In this document: positions 33,857 through 43,223 of the stretch, one piece after another
How positions within the stretch are numbered: position 1 is the stretch's first letter
How the letters are laid out: every line of letters begins with the position of its first letter
NCBI GenBank assembly: GCA_964345215.1
Contig: CAYFQH010000012.1
Location: 1 to 45,267, forward strand
From: CAYFQH01 sp964345215
Lineage (GTDB): Bacteria; Bacillota; Clostridia; Christensenellales; Aristaeellaceae
Length of the DNA: 45,267 bases
Reading direction: 5' to 3'
Translations under genes and position numbers: made by a program
The notes under the pieces: model-generated
The model's database searches: none
The model's input: only the letters and a program-made list of their open reading frames with translations
Told to the model about the DNA's origin: nothing

Positions 33857-34732
33857 CTATTTTGCAGGTACGGGAATAACAATATCACCCGCTAGCTTGG
33901 GCGTGGGGGTTACAGCTCCTTCAGCCCATACAACCGTCGGGCTTTCAAATAAAATGGTTAAGGTGCGGTGGCCGGCAATGCCGTCCCCTGAAAGACGGTT
34001 GCGTTTTTGAAAACGAAGCACCGCATTATATGTGCCTTGGCCAAAACGCCCATCCAAGGTACCCGTATAGTAACCTAATTCTTGCAGACGGGTTTGCATA
34101 GCCAGCACATTTTCGCCCCGATCCCGGCGTTTTAGGGTTTTATAAGCCATATTGGGAGTAATGCTGGGCTCGGGCACCGGAGTAGGTGTGGGAGTAGGCG
34201 TGGGAGTAGGCGTGGGTGTAGGTGTGGGAGTAGGTGTGGGAGTAGGTGTGGGAGTAGGCGTGGGAGTAGGCGTGGGNNNNNNNNNNNNNNNNNNNNNNNN
34301 NNNNNNNNNNNNNNNNNNNNNNNNNNNNNNNNNNNNNNNNNNNNNNNNNNNNNNNNNNNNNNNNNNNNNNNNNNNNGTGGGAGTAGGCGTGGGAGTAGGC
34401 GTGGGTGTGGGCGTGGGAGTAGGTGTGGGAACAGGCGTGGGAACAGGCGTGGGAGTAGGAGTAGGTGTGGGAGCAGGTGTTGGAGCGGGAGTAGGTGTTA
34501 TAATCGGTTCAGATGTGCCGATAGGTGCTGGCGTGGGGGTAGGGGTTTGTACCGTTTCCTCAGGCATAAGGGTTTCTAAAGCTTCCTGCGTAGCCAAAAG
34601 ATCTGTTTGGTCGGCCATTAAAGCCTCTTCATTTGAAACCTGATAGGCGGCTAAATCGGGAATGGTGGCATCGGTAACATTTAACGAAAAAACCATGGTC
34701 ATATATGTAAGTAGAATTTTAAAAAAATCCAT
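33857..34732 (-). CDS. Exported Pro-Thr-rich protein with peptidoglycan-binding domain (contains gap)
   Basis: A short hydrophobic N-terminus (residues 4-18) acts as a likely signal or anchor. A polar region and then a long (Pro-Thr)n linker follow, from about residue 66 to 186, interrupted by the 100-N gap. After the linker comes a PG_binding_1 domain (about residues 195-262: LKRRDRGENVLAMQTRLQEL, GRFGQGTYNAVLRFQKRNRL, DGIAGHRTL). A short Pro-rich end follows. No catalytic domain is visible, so it is a wall-binding protein of unknown purpose. AAGGAGG precedes the ATG. The frame agrees on both sides of the gap, but real linker length is unknown, so the residue count is nominal. Confidence 0.82.
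   Translation of the reverse strand: MDFFKILLTYMTMVFSLNVTDATIPDLAAYQVSNEEALMADQTDLLATQEALETLMPEETVQTPTPTPAPIGTSEPIITPTPAPTPAPTPTPTPTPVPTPVPTPTPTPTPTPTPTPTPXXXXXXXXXXXXXXXXXXXXXXXXXXXXXXXXXXPTPTPTPTPTPTPTPTPTPTPTPTPTPTPTPTPVPEPSITPNMAYKTLKRRDRGENVLAMQTRLQELGYYTGTLDGRFGQGTYNAVLRFQKRNRLSGDGIAGHRTLTILFESPTVVWAEGAVTPTPKLAGDIVIPVPAK
34170..34500. repeat. GTGGGAGTAGGC-type minisatellite coding for Pro-Thr linker
   Basis: Twelve-base and six-base variants of GTGGGAGTAGGC and GTGGGAGTAGGT are repeated in tandem and include a 100-N gap at 34277-34376. The bases before and after the gap are the same repeat, so the number of units is unknown and probably variable. Confidence 0.85.
34277..34376. other. 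Scaffold gap of 100 N
   Basis: Exactly 100 N within the Pro-Thr coding repeat, a conventional gap of unknown length. Confidence 0.97.
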
Positions 34733-34797
34733 GGAGTTCCTCCTTGATTATCAAACATTAAGCTATTTTAATTATAATACAAATTGACAAAAAATAC

Positions 34798-35505
34798 TTA
34801 AAAATGGAACTTTTTTTGCAGAGCATTTTTTAAAGTAGGGGTACGCTGCAAATAATATAAAATCAGAGCAATTAAAATACAAGGGGCCGCTACCAGGGGC
34901 GACCAGAAAATGCGCAGATTATGGTACAGATAGCTGGAGAGGAGAAGTTCAAGGATAAGGCTAAAAATAGCGAAAAAAAGCAGAATAACTGCCGGGATTT
35001 CAAGTTCTTTTAAAAGCCTGTGGCGAATACTGGCGGTAAAGAGCAAAATACCTAAGGATAGAACCAATACCACAGGCAGGGCAATGTGTCCAAACCATTC
35101 GTACCCTCCTGTAAGCCGTTCAACAACCCATAAATAGCCGCACAAGGTTGCAGCCGAAGTACCGATGGTAGCATAGGTTTTGTGTTTTTTTGATAAAACA
35201 GAAACCATAAAAACAACCCACACCACAAACAGAGCCCCCAAAGCAAATAGCGACCAAGTGAACTGCTGGTTTAAAAGAAGGTCGACTAAAATACAAATGC
35301 TGGCCGGCAAGGCAAAGGCGGCACTGATCAGAAAAATAAAACTCTTTTTTGTGGCGGCCTCCAAAACTACGGGGCTTTCTGCGGGATAGGGAGAAGGGGC
35401 CAAGGGCTGATTCGTTTGATTTGGGTTATATACCACGGTTTCACATAAGGGGCAGCGGCTAAGTGCTGGGGACAATTCCACACCGCATTGAACACAATAA
35501 GACAT
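34798..35505 (-). CDS. Zinc-ribbon membrane protein, DUF6320-like
   Basis: This 235-residue protein begins with a four-cysteine zinc ribbon (YCVQCGVELSPALSRCPLCE). A short Pro/Asn-rich linker and six or so hydrophobic segments follow (about 58-75, 82-105, 115-130, 140-160, 168-190, 203-222). The combination matches proteins called DUF6320 in clostridia; the name is from memory and the function is unknown. The ATG at 35505, with TGGAGGT upstream, starts four bases beyond the stop of the acyltransferase gene. An upstream in-frame codon would place that site inside the gene. The near-overlap implies a shared job, perhaps modifying a lipid or envelope component. Confidence 0.78.
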   Translation of the reverse strand: MSYCVQCGVELSPALSRCPLCETVVYNPNQTNQPLAPSPYPAESPVVLEAATKKSFIFLISAAFALPASICILVDLLLNQQFTWSLFALGALFVVWVVFMVSVLSKKHKTYATIGTSAATLCGYLWVVERLTGGYEWFGHIALPVVLVLSLGILLFTASIRHRLLKELEIPAVILLFFAIFSLILELLLSSYLYHNLRIFWSPLVAAPCILIALILYYLQRTPTLKNALQKKFHF

Positions 35506-35509
35506 ACGT

Positions 35510-36784
35510 CTACCTCCAGTTGCTTTCAATGGTAACATGTAAACCTTGTTTAACTAAAAATTGAAAAAAGTTTTTTTCAAGCTCTGCTTCGTAGGTGTTG
35601 CGGGTAAAAGATATTTTCATTTTATCCTGATAGCTGGAGCCGGAAGCATTGCTTTTAGCTGTATAGGCAGGGCCTAATAAAACTTCAAAACCATCCACAT
35701 GGAGGGCCATTTCCTCCGGCAGGGTAAAGGAGCCCACATTAGTAAAGGTAGAGGTAACGGTTTTTTCGCCGGTTTGAATAAAAATAAAGCGCATGATTAA
35801 ATTTTTGATGGGCAAAGGACATAGCCTGATAAACAAATTACGCTCAGAGGCCACATTGGTGCCTATACTTGAAAATAAAAATTTAGGGTTTATATGATAA
35901 CGCATAAAGTGATGTATTTCCTGTAAAACTTCCTCAAAGGTGTACTGGCCGTATTTTGGGTCGATGCCTGGGTTGACAAAGTAAGCGAAGTTACGCAGGG
36001 TCTTTGAAGGAAAAAATTGCCTCATATTAACAGGCACCGAAACTTTTACAGGCTTGTTTTTTTGGTAGCTGCCCTTTTGCTGGGCTTGGTAGATGGTGTA
36101 AATCATGGCCGATACAATGTATTCTGTAATGGTTACATTATGTTTTTTGGCTATATGTTTTAAAGGGCTCAGGGGAATGGAACCGCTGATAATATGGAGG
36201 CTGCGGGGCATTTCTTTAGCAAAGGGGAAGCGGAATGCCTTGGCTTCTTTGCGGGATTTGCGAATTTTAGGAAAGGGAAGCCGAGCGTAGGAATCATCAG
36301 TTTCTTCCGCCAAGGGAGGAGCTGAAATATTTAAAATGCCCTTCTCGCTGGGTATTGGGTAACCTAGCAAATTTAAATATTGGGCAGTTAAGGTTTTAAT
36401 AAAAACAATGGCACCGGAGCCATCGGTTAAAGCATGAAAATATTCAACGGAAATAACGTTGTTAAAATAAAAAATGCGAAACAAGTAGTCGTTATTTTCT
36501 TTAAAAGAAGTGGGGCTGCAAATACCTCGGTTATCGGGCTGTACAATAAAGGGAAGAGGATTTTTTTCTAAATAATACCAAAAAAATCCTTGGCGCAGGC
36601 GTACAGAAAAGGAAGGAAACCTGGGCAGGGTTATTTCAACGGCCTTTTGCAAAAGGGCGGGATCAACAGGGGCTTTTAAATATACGCTCATCCGGTACAC
36701 GCTGGACCATGCAGAGGAACGTATGGCAGGATAAAGTTTGCCTGCGTTATCTAGTTTAAACCATGTAGATCCTGCATTACTCAT
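35510..36784 (-). CDS. Condensation-domain-like acyltransferase
   Basis: This 424-residue protein resembles the alcohol acetyltransferase/condensation superfamily. It contains the signature EYFHALTDGSGAIVFIKTL, a variant of HxxxDG with His and the DG pair (about residues 109-115). LQKAVEITLPRFPSFSVRLR lies near the start, and the middle has VKVSVPVNMRQFFPSKTLRNF and NVGSFTLPEEM, corresponding to the usual floor loop. Family members move acyl groups to alcohols or amines, but the substrate is unknown. I chose ATG 36784; a GTG six codons upstream is possible. It is the first gene of a pair with the zinc-ribbon membrane protein and is divergent from the giant surface protein. Confidence 0.8.
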   Translation of the reverse strand: MSNAGSTWFKLDNAGKLYPAIRSSAWSSVYRMSVYLKAPVDPALLQKAVEITLPRFPSFSVRLRQGFFWYYLEKNPLPFIVQPDNRGICSPTSFKENNDYLFRIFYFNNVISVEYFHALTDGSGAIVFIKTLTAQYLNLLGYPIPSEKGILNISAPPLAEETDDSYARLPFPKIRKSRKEAKAFRFPFAKEMPRSLHIISGSIPLSPLKHIAKKHNVTITEYIVSAMIYTIYQAQQKGSYQKNKPVKVSVPVNMRQFFPSKTLRNFAYFVNPGIDPKYGQYTFEEVLQEIHHFMRYHINPKFLFSSIGTNVASERNLFIRLCPLPIKNLIMRFIFIQTGEKTVTSTFTNVGSFTLPEEMALHVDGFEVLLGPAYTAKSNASGSSYQDKMKISFTRNTYEAELEKNFFQFLVKQGLHVTIESNWR

Positions 36785-36997
36785 CGCTGTGATTATCCTC
36801 ACTTGCTTTTTACTTATAACCTTCTTTGATTATATCACGAAATTGCAATTTACCATACAAAGAAGGCACAATTTTACATAAATGAAAACGGTTGACAAAA
36901 ATAAGCCCATGTTTTACGATTAACCATGAAACAAGAAGGATAGAGAATAAAACAAATAAATAGGTTCGATAGATAGAAAATAGGGGGAAGAAGCAGA
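36785..36997. promoter_or_regulatory. Divergent promoter region of acyltransferase and giant protein
   Basis: On the plus strand TTGACA (36892-36897) is 17 bases from TACGAT (36915-36920), a good promoter for the giant gene, with an 80-base leader. On the minus strand a TATAAT lies close to 36830, without a clear -35. A perfect palindrome AAATTGCAATTT (36840-36851) lies between them and could bind a dimeric regulator. Confidence 0.6.
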
Positions 36998-39900
36998 ATG
37001 GAAAAAACAAAACTCGGTCTATCATATAAAATAAGCAATATCTTTTTGTTGTTTGCCCTGACAATAATTGTTTTGATTGGTCAAGTGGCAGCTGAAGAAG
37101 AAAGTATTGAGTTAAAAGTCAACTATTATGGACTAAAGTTTAATGAAGAAAAAAAATGGGAAATCATTCCCTTACAACAAAGCTTCCAAGTCTTTCTAGA
37201 TGAAGAAGCCTTAGGCCTTGTACAAGGAGGAGCCTGGGAGACCCTTCATCTCCTTTCCGGTCAAACTTCGGGAACCCTGCATTTCGTTCCTCAAGGACTG
37301 GAAAATAAATTTTATGCCTTTGATGATACTGTTACCTATACCTATAACGGTGAAAAAGAATTAAATATTAACTTATGGGCCTACGCCGCGGAAGGCCTTT
37401 TTTCTATTGAAAACACAATTGATGGGCTCGCCTTTGAAGAGGAAGCTGTTTTTGCTGTTATAAATGAAAAAAACGAAAACATACTAGAGTTTAAAACTGA
37501 GAATGGCTTATATAACAATGAAGGTGCCCCTATTCCCACTGGTCATTACCGCCTTAAGCAATTGAAAGCACCAATGGGTGTTAAAGAGACTGAAGAAGTT
37601 TCCTTTGCAGTCGAGCCTTATATAAATCAAAAAACTGTAACCCAAATAACCTTTGACCAACAATTAATTATAAATAAAGACGATCAAATTACGCTGAAAA
37701 ATGATGAAGGACAGGCCTTGGCCATAAAAAATGAGAAAAACATTGAGATAACCATAAAAAACAGGGATTTAATAAAAGACGAAGCTTTTGGCATCCAGCT
37801 GCCTAATGCAAATAGGCTGGACGAAATGAAAACCCGAAAGTTACTGGACGAAAAATCGATAAAAATATTAAAAATTTTTCGTAGCCCCAGGTATGATTTC
37901 ATTGTGCTGGAACTGCCTGAAAACAGCATTACTGGAGAAATAAGCCTTTCCCTCGCCCTTGAAGAAGATTACCATTATGGAGAAATTCATTTATATACCA
38001 AACATGAAGGTATAGACCAAGAAGGAGGAGAAGTTTCTTTCCAAGGGTCTTTAGGGTCTTTGTTTATGGCCGCAGCGCTGGAAAATGGAAGAGGAAACTA
38101 TCTGATAACCCCTCTTTCATTTGCCCAGGAAGATAAAGAAGAAAATATTGTTTATGTAGCTGGGGAAAACAGAAACATTCAAACTGATCCTAAGGATGTA
38201 GTTTGGCAATCTTACCTGTCCGAAACGGTACAGAAAGGCCCTCGCTTTTTAGCCCTGCCAGAGGGAATGGATTTGATAGAGGCCCCTATAGCCACTAAAG
38301 GTAACGTGTATGCAAGTAAAGAGGAAAATGCCACAAGCAAAGGCCCCTGGCGCAGGATAGATGATGTAACGGATTGGGCCACTATTCGCAGCCTGGGGAT
38401 AACGGGAACCGATGTAGAAGTAGCTTTTACCCTAATGGAAACAATTGAAACAGACCAAAGTATAACTGTTACCAATGCAGGGGGAAACAGCCAAGAGATA
38501 TTATTAATAGAAAAATCCGCAAGCCTTACAGCAAAAGGGCATGTTTTTAACGACCAAAACCAAAATGGCAAGCAGGATGAAGGAGAAACGGGGATTGAAA
38601 ACAAGGCTCTTTTTATAAAATATAAAAATGACCCTTATTGGTACACAAGCAAAACAAACCTTGATGGAAGCTTTGCTTTTTATCAACATGGAGAAAAAAC
38701 AGTAGAAGAGATGATTATTGAACTTCCGTTACACGCTGAAAGCCCTTTCCTACAACAAATATCTTCCGGGCTTTTTATACTGAATGTGACTGGTGATCCG
38801 CTAAAAGTTGAGGTACCCGTTTTTAGCAAGGCCAGTGTTCAGGTACAAATGAATGAAAAGGATACTTCTTTAGCCTTGGCGGGTGTGAAGGTAAGTCTGA
38901 TTCAAAAAGGTCGATTCCTTGGGGAGCAGACCACTAACGATAAGGGAGTTGCCTTGTTTGAAGGGCTTGAAGAAGGAAATTATGTTGTACAAGCAGCGCT
39001 TTTGGATGGGGATGAAACCAAGGGTTTCTTAAGTGAAACGGGGATTTTTGAAGAAGAAATCACAATTCGTCAGGGAGAAAAAGCAGTTGTTGAAGTTCCT
39101 TTTACGGCCTTTACCACCCTTGAAGTTGAAGGAGCCTTGGTAGCAGAAAGCCCGATTGAAATTGAAATTTATCAAAAAGGCAACCTGATTCAAAAGGCTT
39201 TGCTGAAGGACAAAATAATAAAGCTTGAAGGACTGTATCCGGGAGAATATGATGTGGTTATCACCATACCCGAGGGTGTGGTGCTTCAAAGTGTAAATGG
39301 GCAAAAAGTCCAAGTTAAAAATAGCCATGCCTTTAGCCTGCTATTGGCAAATAAACATGAAGCGATTACCCTTCAACTGGCACCATCAGGCAACGCTATA
39401 TTAAAAGGGATATCAGCCATAAAAGAGGACAGCCTTTTGAAAGGAAAATTAACCGGGGAAGAAACCCTGGACTTTACAATTAAAGGAGCAAACGATCAAA
39501 AGTTTAACAATCTCATTCCAGGGGAGTATATTCTTTCGCTGATTTTACCGGATTATATTATTCAAGAAGATTTTGAAAATAATAACTGGCAGCTACAAAA
39601 AGGCGCTGTTTCTACTGTAATAACTATAGAAGCAGGAAAAACTACCACCTTGCCACCCCTTAGCTTACAGGCCTATGGGGATATAACCGGAAGCCTATGG
39701 GACGACCTTAATGAAGATGGGAAACAGGGAGAAGAAGAATTGCTTCTTTCGGGCATAACGATACAGCTTCAAATGAAGGAAAAAGAGAAGGAAAGATATA
39801 CCCCCGTAAAAGATGAGCTAACAGATAAAAAGGGAGAATACGCCTTTACCCAGCTGGTGCCAGGCACCTATCGCCTTGTGGTGATGCTGCCTGAGGAAGG

Positions 39901-42900
39901 CCGGGTGACCAGTCACCAGGGCGAGAGCAAAAAACAGCAGTTTAGCTTTTTGGATATTCAGCTTGATAACGGCGAAAGCGTTACGTTCGCCCCCATCGGC
40001 ATTACCCTCCCCTCGGGCATTGAGGCTTTCGCTTTTTGGGACTCTAACAACGACGGAAAAAAGGGTGTTTACGAAAGACCGATTCCCGGTACACAAGTAA
40101 ATATTTTAGATGAAAAAGGGCAAATGATTGCCTCTGCCAGTACGGATCAAGAAGGAAGAGCTGCCTTTAAAGAAATGATGCCGGGCAAGTACCGGGCTCA
40201 GTTTATCCTGCCTGAAGGATACTGGCTGGGACCCCAGGGGGAAGAAGGAAAAATTCTTCACAGCAGCCCTGTGCAAGAGGATGGCCAAGAGGGAACAAGT
40301 TCCCTGTTTACGGTAGAACAAGGGCAGATTACCTCTGTTGCAGTGGGGGGCGAAAAAACTGCCAGTCTTTCAGGAAGTTTTTGGGAAGATATAAACGGCA
40401 ATGGTGTTATGGAACCGGAGGAACCGGCTATGGCAGATGCCCGGGTTGTGCTTCAAGGTAAAAAAACTGGCGCAACTTATACCATTACTGCTGATAGCCA
40501 GGGTAACTACAAGCAAAGCTTACGGCCTGATACTTATGTGGCGGTTTATTCTGCCCAAGAAGGGTATATCTTTACCCGCTATAGCAGCCAGGGGGGCAAA
40601 AACCGTTCCTTATTTACCGCTTCCCGGGAAAGCCAGGCCGAAAAGCAATTTGTTTTTAAAGAAACCGATGCTATTACCGACCAAAATGTTGGCTGGATAA
40701 AAGAAAGCCTTTTAACAGGCCAAGCCTTTATTGATGACAATTATAACGGTTTAAAAAACCAGGATGAAAAAGCGCTGTCAGGTGTTGAGGTGACACTTTC
40801 ACGCTACCCTTCTAATGAACTTATAGAAAAAACGGTAACAGACGAAAAAGGCACCTTTTCTTTTAGCACATTGAGAGGGGATACCTACCGGGTGCAGGCC
40901 ACCCTGCCCGATGAAAACCTTGTATATACCATCAAAGGCCAGGAGGGCGGCGAAATGGCCAATGCTTTTGATGGACTGGGCACAAGCAAAACAGGTGAAG
41001 CAGTGATTGAAGTTGCGGACGCAGCGGAAAAAGTCATTGGGCTAGGCGCCCTGTATCCGGCATCCTTTAGAGGGCAAGCTTTTTTAGATGCAAACTATAG
41101 CGGTACAATGGACAATCAGGAACCAGGACTTCAAAATGTAAAGATAAGTTTATATAATCAATTAGGCGAACTGGTGGAACAAAGCAAAACCAATGGAGAG
41201 GGCAAATTTGCTTTTCTTGGACTGATGCCCGGTGAATACTACCTTACCGGAGAAATTTTAGACGGGTATACCATTACCAAGCAGAGCAGTGGGCACGGGG
41301 CCAATATTCTGACTTTAAGTGAAGACACATACGGAAGAACGGAACCTTTACACTTAAAAATGGGAGAGGAAAAAGAAAGCATGCTCTTTGGCTTTCTCCA
41401 GGCCGGAAAAATTTCTGGTAACCTCTATACCGACCAAAACGATAATGGCCTTTGGGATGAGGATGAAGTTGGTCAAAATGCCATTGACGCCAACCTATAC
41501 AGCGAGGATGGACAGCTGCTGGAAAGGGCTGTTACAAGCGATAAGGGTTACTACTCCTTTGAAGGTGTTTTGCCTGGCAGTTATTATATAGCCTATACCA
41601 TGGGGGATAGGCAAGCCGCCAGTAAGGATTTATTAGCCCAGGGAGTTTTTGAAGTAGCGGATGAACACCTTGTACGAAGCTTGTTTACGATGGAAATGGG
41701 CCAAGAAGAAGAAATACCTGCACTTGGAGTTGTAGACCTTGGTTTCATTCAAGGCAACGCCTTTTACGATGCCAACGGAAACGGCTATTTAGATGAAGAC
41801 GAAAAACCTCTGACCGATGTGAACTTGGAATATTTTCCGCTGGATAGTCCAGATGAAAAAGCAACCCTTAAACCTGATGCAGATGGAAACTTTTCTTTTG
41901 ATTATCTGCGGCCGGGCCAGTACCAGATTAATGTTTCCCTTACTGACGAAAGGCAGGTCCTCTCTCGCGAAGGGGATGAGGCCCTGTTAACAGGAGCTAC
42001 TGGCCAAAAACAAGGTACACGGATTATTGACCTTCTAGCTGGCCAGGAAGAAACAGGCCTTACTATTGGTGCTGTAAAATATGGAAGTATGACAGGGGAT
42101 ATATGGCTTGACCAAAACGATAATGGCATAAAAGAAAATACTGATTTACCTTTGGAGAATATCAAGGTGTTTGCCGCCGATGAGCAAACAGGTGAAGTAG
42201 CTGCTACAGCTTTTACCAACCCTAAGGGCGAGTATGAACTAGCCCAGCTCTTGCCCGGCAGCTATACCATTAAAATTGAAGTTCCCCAAGGTTTTGGCGA
42301 AGGGAAATGGGGGCAAGGCGTTAACGAGTTTAGATTTAACCAAGAGGGCTACCTGGCAAAAGGCCAGGTTCAGGTGATAAATGACGAGGTTAACCGAGGC
42401 CAGACAGCCTTGATGGTTCGCTATACCACCCTTCAAGGCACGGTATGGACTCACACAAATGGTGAGAAAACGGGACTTGAGGGGGTTATGCTCCAGCTGC
42501 ACAACATCGGCCAGGATGAAGTGGTTGCCCAGAGTATGACTCCGGTAACGGGAAATTACATGTTTGCGGGCCTTCGTCCCGGTGAATATCAAATTGAGAT
42601 GATATTGCCAGGAGATTACATATTTGTTAAAAAATCAGATCCTCTTCTTTTGCAAGAAGGATATCAAAGCGTGGTAGAGAATACTCAACAAGGGGTTAGT
42701 TTACCCATTGCAATTATAATGGGCCAGGATGTGACCGGAGCCGATGTTGGTGCCATTTTACCTGGAAAAATCGGGGATACGGCTTGGCTTGATGAAAATC
42801 AAAATGGCTTGCAAGATGACGGAGAACCTGCACTACAAGGCCTTGAGGTATACTTATATCAAAATGATCAGCTGGTTGCCACGACGGTTACCGATGAATA

Positions 42901-43177
42901 CGGCTATTACTTATTTGACCAGGTTTACCCAACTGTGAGCCAAATAAGGGTTCAAAGGCCAAAAGAAGTTATACCTACTTCAATCAATACTGATTTGCCC
43001 CTTTTAGCAAGTATTTTAACAGGCTATGATGATGAGGTGGCTTACAGCGAAGTCTTTACCCTTATAAGTGGCGATAAAAACTTTAATTGCGACCTGGGCT
43101 TTATATTAGTGGAAGAAGGGATATACCCAAAGGAATTGGCCATGCCGCCTAGACAAAACTGGCTTTGGCAAGAGTAG
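36998..43177 (+). CDS. Giant secreted SdrB-repeat surface protein
   Basis: This 2059-residue exported protein has an N-terminal signal peptide (to about residue 32, LIGQVAAEEE). A region of about 480 residues follows that includes a SpaA-like module (RLKQLKAPMGVKETEEVSF). One SdrB-like unit lies near residue 514 (FNDQNQNGKQDEGE). Then come ten tandem units starting near 898, 1009, 1126, 1240, 1359, 1474, 1585, 1700, 1814 and 1926. Each starts G-x-x-x-D-x-N-x-N-G and continues with a Tdx.G.Y.F..L.PG.Y pattern. The acidic loops should bind calcium. The unit at 1814 has lost the acidic loop. There is no LPxTG motif, C-terminal helix or basic tail; the protein ends PPRQNWLWQE. Attachment is therefore unexplained. 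Confidence 0.92.
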   Translation: MEKTKLGLSYKISNIFLLFALTIIVLIGQVAAEEESIELKVNYYGLKFNEEKKWEIIPLQQSFQVFLDEEALGLVQGGAWETLHLLSGQTSGTLHFVPQGLENKFYAFDDTVTYTYNGEKELNINLWAYAAEGLFSIENTIDGLAFEEEAVFAVINEKNENILEFKTENGLYNNEGAPIPTGHYRLKQLKAPMGVKETEEVSFAVEPYINQKTVTQITFDQQLIINKDDQITLKNDEGQALAIKNEKNIEITIKNRDLIKDEAFGIQLPNANRLDEMKTRKLLDEKSIKILKIFRSPRYDFIVLELPENSITGEISLSLALEEDYHYGEIHLYTKHEGIDQEGGEVSFQGSLGSLFMAAALENGRGNYLITPLSFAQEDKEENIVYVAGENRNIQTDPKDVVWQSYLSETVQKGPRFLALPEGMDLIEAPIATKGNVYASKEENATSKGPWRRIDDVTDWATIRSLGITGTDVEVAFTLMETIETDQSITVTNAGGNSQEILLIEKSASLTAKGHVFNDQNQNGKQDEGETGIENKALFIKYKNDPYWYTSKTNLDGSFAFYQHGEKTVEEMIIELPLHAESPFLQQISSGLFILNVTGDPLKVEVPVFSKASVQVQMNEKDTSLALAGVKVSLIQKGRFLGEQTTNDKGVALFEGLEEGNYVVQAALLDGDETKGFLSETGIFEEEITIRQGEKAVVEVPFTAFTTLEVEGALVAESPIEIEIYQKGNLIQKALLKDKIIKLEGLYPGEYDVVITIPEGVVLQSVNGQKVQVKNSHAFSLLLANKHEAITLQLAPSGNAILKGISAIKEDSLLKGKLTGEETLDFTIKGANDQKFNNLIPGEYILSLILPDYIIQEDFENNNWQLQKGAVSTVITIEAGKTTTLPPLSLQAYGDITGSLWDDLNEDGKQGEEELLLSGITIQLQMKEKEKERYTPVKDELTDKKGEYAFTQLVPGTYRLVVMLPEEGRVTSHQGESKKQQFSFLDIQLDNGESVTFAPIGITLPSGIEAFAFWDSNNDGKKGVYERPIPGTQVNILDEKGQMIASASTDQEGRAAFKEMMPGKYRAQFILPEGYWLGPQGEEGKILHSSPVQEDGQEGTSSLFTVEQGQITSVAVGGEKTASLSGSFWEDINGNGVMEPEEPAMADARVVLQGKKTGATYTITADSQGNYKQSLRPDTYVAVYSAQEGYIFTRYSSQGGKNRSLFTASRESQAEKQFVFKETDAITDQNVGWIKESLLTGQAFIDDNYNGLKNQDEKALSGVEVTLSRYPSNELIEKTVTDEKGTFSFSTLRGDTYRVQATLPDENLVYTIKGQEGGEMANAFDGLGTSKTGEAVIEVADAAEKVIGLGALYPASFRGQAFLDANYSGTMDNQEPGLQNVKISLYNQLGELVEQSKTNGEGKFAFLGLMPGEYYLTGEILDGYTITKQSSGHGANILTLSEDTYGRTEPLHLKMGEEKESMLFGFLQAGKISGNLYTDQNDNGLWDEDEVGQNAIDANLYSEDGQLLERAVTSDKGYYSFEGVLPGSYYIAYTMGDRQAASKDLLAQGVFEVADEHLVRSLFTMEMGQEEEIPALGVVDLGFIQGNAFYDANGNGYLDEDEKPLTDVNLEYFPLDSPDEKATLKPDADGNFSFDYLRPGQYQINVSLTDERQVLSREGDEALLTGATGQKQGTRIIDLLAGQEETGLTIGAVKYGSMTGDIWLDQNDNGIKENTDLPLENIKVFAADEQTGEVAATAFTNPKGEYELAQLLPGSYTIKIEVPQGFGEGKWGQGVNEFRFNQEGYLAKGQVQVINDEVNRGQTALMVRYTTLQGTVWTHTNGEKTGLEGVMLQLHNIGQDEVVAQSMTPVTGNYMFAGLRPGEYQIEMILPGDYIFVKKSDPLLLQEGYQSVVENTQQGVSLPIAIIMGQDVTGADVGAILPGKIGDTAWLDENQNGLQDDGEPALQGLEVYLYQNDQLVATTVTDEYGYYLFDQVYPTVSQIRVQRPKEVIPTSINTDLPLLASILTGYDDEVAYSEVFTLISGDKNFNCDLGFILVEEGIYPKELAMPPRQNWLWQE

Positions 43178-43223
43178 ATAATAATATTAGGATAGAGCAA
43201 TTGATTAAAGGAGGACGGTAAAA

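Noticed and set aside
34152..34643. Val-Gly repeat protein on the plus strand
   Set aside because: It is the antisense reading of the Pro-Thr repeat; the minus strand has a ribosome site and a recognisable PG-binding domain.
36810..37064. An 84-codon minus-strand frame
   Set aside because: It lies across the divergent promoter region and the signal-peptide codons of the giant gene, with no ribosome site.
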